64,000 bases of DNA from Paratrimastix pyriformis (Eukaryota; Preaxostyla; Paratrimastigidae): positions 77,001-141,000 of the forward strand of contig JAPMOS010000058.1 in the NCBI GenBank assembly GCA_027972325.1, read 5' to 3'. The notes beneath the pieces are model-generated. The model did not search any database. It saw only the letters and a list, made by a program, of their open reading frames with translations, and was not told where the DNA came from. This document shows positions 45,490 to 57,137 of the stretch, one piece after another (position 1 is the stretch's first letter; each line of letters opens with the position of its first letter). The position numbers were made by a program, and so were the translations under genes.

Positions 45490-47276
45490 TCACAGAATGT
45501 AGATCTCACCCGCAAAGCCACGCGGCTCGAAAAGCTCGTCAGATGATTGAGAGGATCCGACCCCACCCGTGAAGGTGATTCCCTCGTTCCCGGGTGGCGT
45601 GTTCACACAGTACATGACATTGGAGCAGCGGAACGTGACAGACTCACCGGCAGCGAGGGTCACGGGCTCCCGGAACCGGATCGGTACGAGTTGACCCAAC
45701 CCCTGTGGAGGCGACTTCTCGCCCAGAGGAGCCCCCCAGCCGAGAGTCAGCGGAGCGGCTCGGCAGGAGGCCGGGCGGCAAGAGACGGAGATCGTTTCGT
45801 CCTTGCGAGCGGGGTAGATCGCGAGGCCCACAAGAAGGTGGATGGGTCCACGCGCCTGCAAGTCGAAGGCGAAGAAAGCCTGAGTCTTGTCCGCAGTTCC
45901 CCCAGAGAGGACCCGAGTTGTCCGGCGGAGATGCGCCAGCTACAAAGTACAGTCAGCGAGGCTAGAAGGCGAGAATCCTGGGACAGACCAACTCGCCAGG
46001 CGCATTTGGGATGGGGTCGGGGAACGTTCGAGCCAACTGTGACAGAAGAATAGTCCTGGGTGGTGAAGCAGGCAGCTTATCCAGACTCAGATACACTCTC
46101 GAACCAAGACGCGCAAATTCGAGATGGGGGGGGGGGGGGGGGGGGGGGGAGGAGGGGGGGGGGTGGAACGGCCACGCACGAGTGGAGACAAACAAGAGCG
46201 AACGAATCAGCAAAACGGACCATCAGTATTCCGACCTGCTTCTTCAAGGCCTCCACTTCATCCCGCAAGAGTTGTTGGGCAGCGTTGCTGGCACAACCCA
46301 GGCAGACGACGTGCTGCGGGGCCGCGGCGGCGATGTGATCGTCCATCCGGCAGCGGGCAACCTACCACCCCAACAAACACGGATTGGCAACTCTTCCGAT
46401 CGGCAAGAGTGTGTGTTGCACAAGAGACCTGGATATCACATCCCGGGATGGGGCAGGTCAGAGGGGCTTCGGGGCACTGGTCCCGGTGGGTGGCGAGAGT
46501 GGAGCGCTTGAACAGCCGATGGCAGTCTGGACAGGGCACTTCCACGGCAGGGCACCCGGTCGCCAGGTGAGTCTGTGGTCAAAGGAAGGGAAGGTAAAGA
46601 GGGAGGATCAAACCTGGAGATCCTTTCGTGCCATCACCTGGCCACATTTCTCACAGGGCACCTGCTTCCACTGACACAGATTCAGGTGCCCTAAAAAGGC
46701 CAATGAATGGAAACCCCACGTGGGCGCGGACCGGGCAGGTTGCACGCCGAACAGCGGCGGCGACATCCGGGATTGGTGCAACTCACCTTCCGTTGACCGC
46801 ATTCCTGGGTCTGATGATGGGCAAGTTCCTCCAACGGCCCGTGCCACTCACACGGATGCTTTACGGCGGCGAAGGGAGGAACAAACTGAAGGGGGAAAGC
46901 TGACTTTGGAACAATTGACGGCCAGCTGTAGAATCAGGGAGTTGAAGAGTGGGTCACGATTGAAGTGCGGCTCAGCCAGTTCCTGTTGGCAGCATCTGCG
47001 TTTGGTCACATTTTGATGTTGGGCAATCATTTTCGGCCAGACGGGCATGTGGCTCTTTGCTTCATCCACTTTTGGCAACAGACTTCGCATGTCTTGTGAC
47101 TTCCGCGGCACATGAGTGTCACTGCCTGCCGCATCACACCTGCAAAAAAGAAGCCCCAGAATCTCGGCGGCGGCAGGCGACATCAGACAGTGGCAAATCG
47201 GGCACAGCATCGCACCTGGGACCGTCTGAGCAAAAATCTCAGTCGGAAAACCTTCTTCTGGCTCTTTAGGCTCCAT
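45490..47276 (-). CDS. RING finger / TRAF-type zinc finger protein, probable E3 ligase
   Basis: ATG 47274-47276 (minus) gives MEPKEPEEGFPTEIFAQTVP and then a RING split by two introns: LCPICHCLMSPA, TLMCRGSHKTCEVCCQKWM, then TCP|CCQQELAEPHFNRDPLF. The eight ligands (C-x2-C, C-x3-H, C-x2-C, C-x2-C) are in order. TRAF-type zinc fingers follow: CEWHGPLEELAHHQTQEC, LNLCQWKQVPCEKCGQVM, HLATGCPAVEVPCPDCHRLF, THRDQCPEAPLTCPIPGC. A later minus-strand stretch contains an intronic poly-C run (G on plus, about 46127-46163). The last exon forms a beta-sandwich-like C-terminus (GPIHLLVGLAIYP, EPVTLAAGESVTFRCSNVMY, GFAGEIYIL), possibly MATH-like, and ends TGA. RING plus TRAF fingers suggest ubiquitin transfer on a membrane or receptor complex, which is inferred. 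Confidence 0.82.
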
Positions 47277-47344
47277 TTTTTGCGCACGAATTGCCGGCAG
47301 ACACGCCTCGTACCCCGGTGAACCCCCCGTTGGTGGCAAACAGG
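47277..47344. promoter_or_regulatory. 68-bp head-to-head promoter region
   Basis: Only 68 bp separate the start codons of the minus-strand RING/TRAF gene and the plus-strand RBM34 gene. Both 5' UTRs and promoters must lie here or inside the opposite gene. No TATA box was seen. Confidence 0.55.
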
Positions 47345-49022
47345 ATGAACCCGATCGCCGCCCTTATCGAAAAGACTGTTGCTGCCAAGGCCCTCCAGGC
47401 GGCCACTCTTGAAAACCCCAAGCCAGCAGAGAAACCGGCCCGGCCGACCCGGTGGAGACAGAAGAAGGTCTCCCATGAGGAGTTCGTCAAGCAGACTGCC
47501 CGCGAGATTTTTGTGGGCAGTGTCCCTGTGGACACCAAACAGAATGTCTGCCGGTTCAAGGCATGCGACGACTTTCTGACCCGTCCCCGATGATCCATCC
47601 CAGGAATTGCTCAATCTCTTCCGACCCTTCGGGAAGGTGGAGACCTGCCGATTCCGTTCTGTTCCTGTGCAGCATGTTATGCCCAAGCGCGCTGCGGCTA
47701 TGAAGAAGGTGATTGTTGAGGTCCGCTTACCTCCCTCCCCCGGGGGCATCATTCTCACCATCACCTTCGGGGGGTCGGGGCAGGATCGCAGCACGATGAA
47801 CGCATACGTGCGGTTCGCAGAGGAGGCCACCGTCCAGACCGTGATGGAGGTCCGCCCGTCCCCTGGGTCATCCCTCCCTCCCTCCCTCCCCCTCCCCCCT
47901 CCCCTCCCCCCCCCCATTCACACTACGCACCACCCTCACTGCGCGTGTCCGGCAGGCCTTCCGGAAGAACCCCGACCAGTTCGTGATGCACGAGATGCAC
48001 ATGCGGCTCTCCCCCGCCGGCGAGAAGGTCCCCCCGGCCGCATACCCCCCCAAATGGGCATATTATGGGCATATTATGGGCACAAACCGATGGACACTGC
48101 CCCCGCTCCGCACGCGCGCCCCAACCCTCACGCACCCACATCCGCATCTGTGGGCACACTTCGGGTGCGTGGCTGCTGCAGGACATTGACCACAAGCGGT
48201 CGGTCTTCGTGGGCGGGCTGCCCCCCGAGGCCGAGGAGGAGACTGTCCGCGAGCACTTCGCCGCCGCCGGGACGGTGGCCTCCGTCCGCATCATCCGCAA
48301 CCGGGCTGACCACCACAGCCGCGGCTTCGGCTACGTCCTCTTCACCGTCCGCTCCGACACCCTGGCCCCATGATGGCCCAGAGTGCTGTGCCCCCATGAT
48401 GGCCCCATGGTTCGATACCCGGTGCGAACCACCGTGCCGTTCGTCTGCTCACTCGGGATGATGTCGGGGCTGGGCGGGTGTGCCTTCTTGTCTGTCGGGC
48501 GGTCGGCTTGGGGGGCGCGCAGGAGGAGGAGTCCGTCCCGGCCGCCCTGAAGCTGCACGGGTCGACCTTCCTCGGTCCGCCTCCTCCACCTCCCTGCCTG
48601 CCTCCACCACCCTGCCTCCACCACCCTCCGTCCCCCCCCCCCCCCCTGCCCTGTCTGCCTGCCCGGAAACCGGACGGGCCGTCCGCTCGCCGCCCCTGCC
48701 TCAGCACCCGCCCCCCAACCTTCCCCGCCAGCCGCCCCGCCCATCTGAATGTTCATCGGCACGGGGTGCCCCTCCCCTCCCCTCCGCCACCAGGCCGTGA
48801 GCTTCGTGTCTTCCCTGCGATGCATCCCAAGAAGGCCGAGAAGCGGCTGGTCGCCCAGAAGCGCGCCGAGGCCGCCGCCGCCACGGGGGGCGCAAGCGAA
48901 CGCGAGGCTGAGGTGCGCTGCTTCTGCCCCCTCAGCACCTCACTCAGCCCCTCCTCATCCCAGCAGCCAACCGGCATCACCATCCAGCCGTCATCATCAC
49001 CACCACCACCACCACCACCACC

Positions 49023-49066
<44 letters not shown>

Positions 49067-49068
49067 CC

Positions 49069-49157
<89 letters not shown>

Positions 49158-49868
49158 ATCATCATCAACCAATCATCATCAACCAATCATCGCCGTCACC
49201 CCTCCTCCCCCCCCCCCCCCCCCCCCCCCCCGCGCGTGCAGACCGCCTCTGCGGTTGCGGCCTCGAAGGGCGAGCGGCTCCGGCTGAAGCGGCCCAAGGC
49301 CTCCCGGGCCCTCAAGCCCACCACCCTGGTCGTGGCCAAGTCCTCCGGCCGCCGGGCCAAGCGGGACGCCGAGGCGGGCGCCGACCAGGAGGACCAGGGC
49401 ACCAAGCGGGCCCGCCTCGAGGCCGACGGGTCCGACGCCGAGGAGCCTGCCCCCGCCAAGACCACGGCAGCCCCCGCCCTGGCCAAGGCCAAGGCCGACG
49501 CCATGAGGGCCGCCCGCAAGGCCAAGCTGGCCAAGCTCGTCGCCCCCGAACCCGCCTCGCCCGCCCCCGCCTCGCCCGCCGCCGCCGTCGGCCGGAAGCG
49601 GCCCCGCGAGAAGGACGCCACGGAGGCTGCCGATGAGAAGCCGGCCGACGCGGCCTCGGGGTTCGCCCACTTCTTCGAGGGCGTCCGGGCCCGCCGGGGG
49701 GCCATCCCCGAGCCGGTCAAGGCCGGCAAGGGCGGCAAGGGGGGCAGGGGGGGCAAGGGCGGCCCCAAGCACCAGAAGAGGCGCGCCGCCGCGGCCGGGG
49801 AGGCCAAGGGGAAGGGCAAGGCCAGGAAGGCAGGGCCTGCGGGCGGCAAGGCGCGCCGGCCGAAGTAA
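47345..49868 (+). CDS. RBM34: RBM34/Nop12-type nucleolar RNA-binding protein
   Basis: A two-RRM nucleolar protein of large-subunit rRNA maturation. ATG 47345 (MNPIAALIEKTVAAKALQ). RRM1: REIFVGSVPVDTKQN, then after an intron ELLNLFRPFGKVETCRFRSV and the KRAAAMKK linker, then STMNAYVRFAEEATVQTVM. Human RBM34 has the same KKLAAIKR...NINAYVVFKEE order. AFRKNPDQFVMHEMHMRL leads to RRM2: KRSVFVGGLPPEAEEETVRE, TVASVRIIRNRADHHSRGFG and YVLFT, then PAALKLHGSTFLG and RELRVFPA. The C-terminus is Lys/Arg/Ala-rich (KPTTLVVAKSSGRRAKRD, AVGRKRPREK) and ends at TAA 49866-49868. Introns include a (CAT)n tract followed by poly-C and the acceptor GCGCGTGCAG. Donors include GTCTGC and GTCCGC. Confidence 0.92.
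48985..49193. repeat. (CAC/CAT)n microsatellite in an RBM34 intron
   Basis: CAC then CAT triplets with CAATCATCAACC interruptions, about 210 bp, ending about 15 nt before a C-run and a 3' splice site. Confidence 0.95.
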
Positions 49869-50608
49869 CCGTGGCGTGTTTCCGGTGCCGGCTGTGCGGG
49901 GGCTGTGTGTGGGCAAAATGGCCGCGGGGGGGTCGTCGCGTCCGTTCCGTCTGGAGGGCGGGGCGGGGCGGGGCGGGCCGGGCCGGGGCGGGCCGGGCCG
50001 GGCCGGGCCGGGCCGGGCGGGACGGGCGGGGCTGAGCACGGCGCGCGACTGGGGTGGCTTGTGGCTTTGGCAGGGCCCCTTCCGGCATCGGCGCGGCAAG
50101 AGGGCCGATCTGTGGGCTGCAGCAGTCCGACCGGCTCCGACTGGGCCAACGACCCTGCTCCGAGTGGCCGAGGATCCACGAGGATCCTGGCTGCACCGCC
50201 CCTGCTCTGCACCGCCCCTGCTCTGCTCCGCCCGCTCGGCTCTTCTTCCGCCCCCCCCCTCCCCCGCCCCCCCCCCCCCCCCCCCGGCACCCTCCGACCC
50301 CCCGCTCGGCACGGCACCCGCTCGGACACCCTGCCGGGCTGCTGCTCCACATCGGCTCACGTCCTGGCGGGAATGTGTACCGCCGGGCCAGCTCGGGGGA
50401 GGACGGGGGGGAGCATGACGCGATTCCAGCTATTTTCGTGGGCAGGCCGAGGGGGGCAGCCCCCCACCACACGAGCGGGGGAGGAGCGGGGGAAGGGGAG
50501 GAACCAAAGCAACGGAAAGCAAAGCCGACCAGACCCCAAAAGAAAAACAACGACTGATGATGATGACGATGATGAGACGACACCAACGGGAGGGGTACGA
50601 AACCAAGA

Positions 50609-50650
<42 letters not shown>

Positions 50651-51181
50651 TATGCTCAAAACGACAGCAACAGCCAGACATCCGCGAGCGGGGGTTGCGG
50701 CGACAGGGGGGAGGATGGATGGGGCGCGATGGGTCGAGTAAGGCGTACAGAAGAATTGGATGAATGAATGATGAAAAAAAAGACATGGAATGGAATGGGA
50801 TGGAATGGAGAGGGGAGGAGGGGGGGGATGATGAGGGCAGGTTTTAATTCCCACGAGCTGCAGGCTCGATGCCGGGGGCCGGGGGGGGATGTACACACGG
50901 GGGAGGGGATGGGAGGAGAAGGCGGGGGGGTAATGGAGACCCAACACAAGAAGCAGCAGGCGGGCGTCGGGTGGGGCGTCGGGTGGAGCGGAGGTGCCCA
51001 GCGGAAGGGACCGGGTGGCCCGGGTGGGTGCGGGGCGGGGGGCAAGAGGAAGAGGAGGGATGCCAAGCTGCTGCTGCTGCCCACCCAGGGGTGGTGGGCT
51101 CCCGGGTCTCTTGCGGGCCGTGGGCGGGTGTGGGCGGGTGTGTGGGTCTGTGTGTGTGCGCGTGGTGTGTGCGGGCCGCAC
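49869..51181. other. 1.3-kb region without a recognised gene
   Basis: Contents: GGGCC/GGGGCGG-rich tract (49958-50035), a C-run (50260-50284), an 11-unit CAGC tetramer tract (about 50608-50650), and GGAATGGAATGGGATGG-type repeats near 50785-50815. Weak open frames are low-complexity only. It holds the 3' flanks of RBM34 (+) and the ankyrin gene (-). Confidence 0.5.
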
Positions 51182-51501
51182 TCAGAGGATGGTGCAGCAG
51201 CCCTTCTTGCCCACGACGGGCGGCTGTTCGGGGGTCATCTGGCTCACGGGGGCCGGGGCCTGGGGGCCGGCCGGCTGGGCGACGGTGGGCTCGTCGTTGG
51301 TGGCCGCCGGGGGGAGCCCGCTGCTGCCGGCGGGGCGCGGGTCGGTGGCGGTGGCGGGGGCGGGGGCGCCGGTGGCCGGCTGGGTGGCCGCGGGGGCCGC
51401 GGGGTTGGTGGCGTCGGCGGCCGGGACGGGCGGGTCCTCGTACAGGTCGGGGCGCCGAGGGCCCTGCGGAACGAAGATGGATGATGGTGAGAAAGGTTGG
51501 G

Positions 51502-51560
<59 letters not shown>

Positions 51561-53310
51561 GTGATGGTGATGTGATGATGAGGGTGATGATGAGGGTGAT
51601 GATGATGATGTGATGATGATGATGTGATGATGATGATGATGTGATGATGATGATGATCGGATGATGATGATCGGATGATGATGATTGGATGATGATGATG
51701 ATGATGATGATTGGATGATGATGATGATGATGATCGGATGATGATCGGATGATGATCGGATGATGATCGGATGATGATCGGATGATGATCGGATGATGAT
51801 GATGATGATGATGATCGGATGATGATGATGATGATGGGAAACAAACTCCCCGTCACGCACGGGTTCATTACTCTCACATCAGCCATCATCGGCAGCACCA
51901 TCACCGGTCCATCATCGTCATCGTCATCCGGGGGACGATGCCGGGGGTGGGTGGGAGGGTGGGTGGACTGTGGTGGGCATGATGGGGGCGAAGGAGTGGG
52001 GGCGCCCGCGGACCGCGAAGAGGGCAGCGAACTGGGCCTGGGTTGCCGGGTCCACGATGCATGACAGTGCAACCTGCCCATTCTGCGGAGTGTGTGTGTG
52101 TGTGTGTGTGTGGGGGGGGGGGCGAGGCCGATGGTGAGCGATGGCCGCCGGGCACGGCAAAGAGATCCAGACATACTTCCCAAGTCGGTATCACCCCCCC
52201 CCCCCCCCCCCCCAAACGGCCCACAGACCGAGTTGACCAGGTTGGGGTCGGCCCCGTGGTGGTACAAGATCGAGGCCACATCCAGGTTGCCGCCCGCCGC
52301 GGCGTAGTGGAGGGCCGTCTTGCCCTCCTTGTTGGTCATGTTCACCGCGGCCCCGTGCCGCAGCAGGATCTTGATGACGTCCACGAAGCCCGAGTCGGAC
52401 GCGTAGTGGAGCGGGGTGCATTCATCCTGGGGGTGGTGGTCGACCCAGAAAAAAAGAAGAAAAAAAGACTGAGTGCGCAATGTGGTGGGCGGTGGCAGAC
52501 ATTATCCTTGCAGTTGACCTCGGCGCCGTGCGCAATGAGAATTTCGATGATGCGGGTGACATAGGGAACAACCGTCTGGAAAGGCAATTGTTGCTGAGCA
52601 ACAGTATGCGATGCCATATAGAGGGCCGTGTGAAGTGGTGTGCATCCGAACTAATGGGAGCCAGGGAATGGGTCGAAGAAGCAATCAGCCTCGAGACAAA
52701 CCCGATTCTGGATCCGGTGATCTGCGCCAGCCTTGAGCAAAATCTCGACGCCTTCGTGCACATGAAGATAGTCTTCGTCCTTGAGATGGAGTTTTGGTAT
52801 CAAGTGAAGCCCTGCCGCAAGATGGAGGGGGGTGCTACCCTCCTGTGAAGAAGGAACAGAATTACATGGGTGTGTATATGAAAATGACATCGAAGAAGAA
52901 AATTTCAGTGCGAACCGATGCCATGCAATTGACTTCGGCGTGGTGCTCAATCAGCAGACGAGTCAATGCATGGCAAGCGCTACCGGCAGAAAAATGGAGC
53001 GCGCATCGGCCGGCCTAAAAGATGGGGTAATAATGGGATATTGGAGAAGGGATGGACAGACTGTATCGGCTTCGTTGACGGGGCACCCGCCACTGACCAA
53101 CTCCTGCGCCTTCTCAAAGTCGCCGTGGACGCAAGCTTCCACAAGAGTGGGAACTTCAGTGGCCTGTTGGGCTTCTTGGGGGTCAATGGGCTTCTGTTCG
53201 TCTGCCAGTTGGGTTGGTTGTTTCAAAAAGAGCGAGAGCTTTGCGGCAGTCACCAAGGCGACACAGCCATCGCCGCCTCGCGCTGCGTTGCCAGTCGTTC
53301 CCTTGAAAAG
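51182..53310 (-). CDS. Ankyrin-repeat protein ending in a CaaX box
   Basis: On the minus strand, the first clear exon (from about 53309) reads VALVTAAKLSLFLKQPTQL, PTLVEACVHGDFEKAQELV and GGCPVNEAD. Later exons give STPLHLAAGLHLIPKL with HVHEGVEILLKAGADH, an ALYMASHTVAQQQ/YVTRIIEILIAHGAEVN repeat, and CTPLHYASDSGFVDVIKILL, GAAVNMTNKEGKTALHYAAA and NLDVASILYHHGADPN. An exon at about 51975-52088 has NGQVALSCIVDPATQ. The last exon is Ala/Pro-rich and ends PPVVGKKGCCTIL, TGA at 51182-51184. The CTIL end is a CaaX box predicted to be geranylgeranylated, placing the protein on a membrane. The ~700-nt intron before the last exon contains the (ATG)n tract. The 5' exon is unresolved; partners are unknown. 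Confidence 0.8.
51500..51836. repeat. (ATG)n microsatellite with an ATGATCGG variant array
   Basis: ATG triplets, GTGATGATG blocks and about seven GGATGATGATC units (51658-51795). It is intronic to the minus-strand ankyrin gene. Confidence 0.9.
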
Positions 53311-54145
53311 TTAGCAAATTTAGCTAACGAAAAGAAGAGAAAAGCAGGGTTGGAATTTGGGAGGCGGGTAAACCAAAGATACACCCGTACGGGGCCCCCG
53401 ATAGCAGCGAGGTTCGGTAGTCGGTTGAGGCGATGATCCCACGAAAAACCACTGGATCAATACGGGTGTGTCTTGTCGTTTGAACGCTGCTGTTTTCTCT
53501 CTTATCCTGTTTCAAATCCTGCGTTCGGCTCACATTTGGAAGAAGTTGCGGATCGCACACATTAGTTTGACATGCATTCCACGGCCACAAACAAACAACA
53601 ACAAAGAGGCTCCTCATCCCTAAAACTGGGCCGGACCAGAAAAGATACGCAGAGGGGCGGACGCAGAGGGCTGCATTAACACGAAACTGACTGACTGGGT
53701 GAGTAGAGTCCAGAAACTATTCACTGGGCCCACACGTTTATCATCGTCACCCTGCTTAGACTGACTGACTGGACGAGCAAAATCCTGACTCATAGCCACC
53801 TTTTCCAAGGGATATTACCGCTGTGTTCTGGTTTTTGCCCTCTTCTTTTCTCTTCTGGAACAGCAACAAAACCCATCTTCCCATCCACTGTTCGGGATTC
53901 CCGGGCATCTCCACGAGATTCCCTCGCGGCGAGCCACAACAAGTTCCGGTGGCTCCCGTCCAAGGAGCAGCCACCCCTCCACTGCTACTGTTGCCTCGCC
54001 CAGCTTTCGGCCAGGCAGTAGCTATCCTGTTGGCGCGCAAGTACGCCCGCAGACCAGTTTCGGTGAACGGAGAAAGCCATCATCGCCCGCCACCTCACCC
54101 CCCCGGGGCTCCAGTGCCCAGGGGCCCTCACCCGCTCCCAAAGCC
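53311..54145. other. Region between two divergent ankyrin genes
   Basis: Lower GC. It probably contains first exons of one or both ankyrin genes; a plus frame at 53823-54149 and a minus frame at 53324-53617 are open but show no known domain. The motif GACTGACTG occurs at about 53687 and again at 53759. Confidence 0.4.
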
Positions 54146-55655
54146 ATGAGCGTCCTGGAATCGATGGGCAAGGTGCGCATAAAACCCCTGCGGTCGGGGT
54201 GGGATGAAGTGATCACCACTCGCGAATGGGCATCGGCGAGCCTGGAGGGGTTCCCTCTGCATGAGGCGGCTCGTCGCGGAGACCCGGTGACGGTCGGGAT
54301 GCTCCTCTCGCAAGGGGCCGATCCGAACCAGTGCGCCCCCTGTGGGGCAGGTCTGCTGTTTTTTTTTTTCTTCGCCCGTTTTCATTTGCGCATTGGCGGT
54401 ATCCCCCCCCCCCCCCCCCCCCCCCCCGGCGTAGCCCCGCTCCACCTGGCCTCGCTGTACGGGCACCAGGACGTGCTGCGGACCCTGGTGGGCCACGGGG
54501 CCCAGGTGAACCTGGTCGGTCCGGGCAGCGGGCTGACGGCCCTCCACGTGGCCGCCGAGTGGGGCCGCACGGAGGCCGTCCGGCTGCTGCTCGACAGCGG
54601 GGCCGCCCCAGGGGCCGCCATCCCCGACGGGACAACACCCATGCTGCTCGCGGGTCTGCCTTTTACCCCGCGCCCTCCACCTCCCCCCCGGGGGGGGCTG
54701 GCGGGGATGCAGACTGGGGGGGGGATGCAGACTGGGACGGGGGGATGTCGACAGGGCGAGGGCGCCCTTCCCCCGCCTCATCGGCGCCCCTTCCCTGGTG
54801 TGTCTGCCCGGTGTGGGGCAGCCATGAACGGGCACGAGGGCGTCGTGCGGCTGCTGCTGCGTGCGGGCGCGGGTGCCGGCCCGTCCCGGCTGGACGGGAC
54901 CACGCCCCTCTACATGGCCGCCGCCACGGGGCGAACGCTGGTCGTGCGGCTGCTCCTCGAGGCGCGCGCCCCCACCGAGTGCCGACACGCTCCCACGGGG
55001 GCCACTCCACTCTACGCCGCGGCCGAGAAGGGTCCGCACCCCTCACGGCTCACGCCCGCACAGGCCCCGCCAGTCCCATGGCCCCATCCCCCCCCATGGC
55101 CATTATGGCCCCATATGGCCCCGCATGGCCCCATCCCCCCCACGGCCATTATGGCCCCATATGGCCCCCACTTGACCGGCACGACCGGCACGAGGACCCC
55201 CCGGTTGGAATGACCCTCTTCCCCGCTCATGCCGCGTCTGCACCTGCCATCCACGTGGGGGTGGTGATGGGATCCTGGGGGGGATGGTGGTGGGGTGGCG
55301 CCTCCTGCGAACCCCGCCCCCCAGGCCACTGCGACGTGGCGAGCCTGCTGCTGCACGCGGGCGCGGCGGTGGACCGTGCCGCCCAGGACGGCAGCACCCC
55401 GCTGTACGTGGCGGCCGCCATGGGCCACAGCAACATTGTCCGGGCCCTGCTCGACCACCGGGCGGCCCTCGAGGGCCACCACCAGTCCGGGGCGACGGCC
55501 TCTTCGTGGCCGCCATGGGGGGCATGGGCGACGTGGTCAGGCTGCTCATCGCCCGGGGCGCCTGCCCCACGGCCGCCCTGCCCAACGGGATGACCCCACA
55601 CCAGATCGCATCCCTCCACGGGCACACGGCCCTCTGCCAGCTGCTGCCCCACTGA
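54146..55655 (+). CDS. Ankyrin-repeat protein 2
   Basis: ATG 54146 gives MSVLESMGKVRIKPL, then ankyrin repeats over about four exons: GFPLHEAARRGDPVTVGMLL, APLHLASLYGHQDVLRTLV, LTALHVAAEWGRTEAVRLLL, AAMNGHEGVVRLLLRAGAG, TTPLYMAAATGRTLVVRLLL, ATPLYAAAEK, HCDVASLLLHAGAAVDRA, STPLYVAAAMGHSNIVRALL, LFVAAMGGMGDVVRLLIARG and MTPHQIASLHGHTALCQLL, ending PH and TGA. Near 55493-55500 one base is missing relative to the frame (GGGGCGACGGCC, where GGGGCGACNGGCC would keep TxLxVAA), so this repeat is split between frames. That may be a sequencing slip or a real mutation. Introns carry a C23 run before the acceptor at 54437 and a GGCCCCATATGGCC-type repeat (55080-55170). Function unknown. Confidence 0.82.
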
Positions 55656-55855
55656 AGACGAAGACCCCCTCCACGGGGGGAGCGGAGGATCGACGGGAAC
55701 CGCGCGCTTCCCCGACGGGCCGCCCGCCCCCGTCGTCTGATTGTTCCACAACCCCAACAGAACCGCACCCCCCACTCACACACACACACACCACCACCAC
55801 CACCCCTGTTGGTCAGTGTAACACTTGAAGAGATGGATTTTTGTACTTCTGCCCC

Positions 55856-56961
55856 ATGAGCTTCGACCCTGCCAGCGGATGGGACCGGAGTAGTGTGGAT
55901 CTCGCCCCGGGGGGATGGAGGATGATGGAGGTGCTGCAGGCAATCTATGGAGCGGATTTCACGGCTGAAGATGACGGCTTCGCCATCCGCCTCAAGTCCA
56001 ATGGCGTGGCCGTGTTTTTCTCATGGCCAGGCTGCTCTTTCTCCATCCGGGGGCTCGCCCGCCATCAGCATGGATCCATCTCCGGAGCGGCCGCGGAGTT
56101 TGTCAAGACCCTCAACCCAATAGAGGATGACCCCGGGTGGAGACACGAGTTAGTGCAATTTATCGATGCGCAAGTTCTTCTCGCGAGGTCTGGTTCCACA
56201 TCATCGATCCCACATCCCAACGCATACGGGTGGTGACAGCCAATCGGCACCTCAGAAAAACGAATTGGCAACTCCCCCTGTCATGGAGCAGCTGCTAATT
56301 CATTTCGACCACCAGAGGTCACCCAATCAGTCCGTGATCTTTTTTTTTTGCCCGAGCGTCGATCTCACCCCCGACACCAGCTACCTGCGGCTGCTCGCCC
56401 GGTGGTCGTCCGATCTCGGGATCAGCGGGGTGATCTTTCTGCCGGCGTGTCTCCACCACCCCCCGGTTGAACCCCCGCCCGACCCCGCCACGCTGCTGGG
56501 CCCGCTGGGCGACTGCCTCACGACCCCCGACCGGCTGCCCGCCCTGCCCCTCCAGGTCCATCTCCCTTCCCCCTCCCCCTCCCCCCCACACACACGCGCT
56601 CACGGCCCTGTGTCCGGCAGCGGGGCGTGGCGCTGCTGGCCGAGGGGCCGGCGGCCGGCCTGGACGAGTTCCTGCGGCTGCTGCGGAGCAGCCGATGCGA
56701 CGTCGATGCCCAGGGGGCGCCCTGCCTCGAGCGGATGGCCCGCAGGCGGCCCCAAGCCCCGCAGTGACGACCGAGGCTCCTCCTCGCGTGACGACAGACG
56801 AGGCCGCGGTGGGCCAGGAAGACGAGGAGTCGGGGTCGGGTGAGGGGTGGGGTCTGCCTGCGGGCCGGCTGTTCGTCTGCACGGCGGGGCCGCTGCCCAA
56901 CCCGCGCTGGACGGCCGCCTTGGGGCGGGCCCGGTGCCCCGGCTGGGCCGGGCTGCTCTGA
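55856..56961 (+). CDS. RWD domain protein with DUF1115-like C-terminus
   Basis: ATG 55856 gives MSFDPASGWDRSSVDLAPGG, then MMEVLQAIYGADFTAEDDGF, the start of an RWD fold (ExxxLxxIYxxxF), with FAIRLKSNGVAVFFS, SFSIRGLARHQHGS and WRHELVQFIDAQV. After an intron, SYLRLLARWSSDLGISGVIFL and, after another (donor GTCCAT at about 56551), RGVALLAEGPAAGLDEFLRLL and SSRCDVDAQGAPCLERM. The helix plus GxxGVIxxx...GxxxLxxGxxxxxxxFxxxLR pattern matches the DUF1115 part of RWDD2 proteins. The acidic C-terminal piece (DEAAVGQEDEESGSGEGW) and the stop at 56959-56961 are less sure; a stop also occurs at 56765. RWDD2 function is not well known. Confidence 0.68.
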
Positions 56962-57137
56962 GAGGCCCCCCCCCCCCCCCCCCCCCCCCCGCCAACTCTG
57001 CGTTCGCATTCATCATCGTCATTCGTCTCCCAGCCCTCATGCGGCTCTTCTATACATCCCCCCGCGAAAAGCGGGAACCGAGAGAAAAACATACCTCGGG
57101 TGGGTATTTCCCCCCCTTCCCCCCCCGGGGAGGGTGT

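Noticed and set aside
48390-48445. Possible tRNA fragment (GGTTCGATACCCGG-like)
   Set aside because: The T-loop-like motif lacks paired arms and lies in an RBM34 intron.
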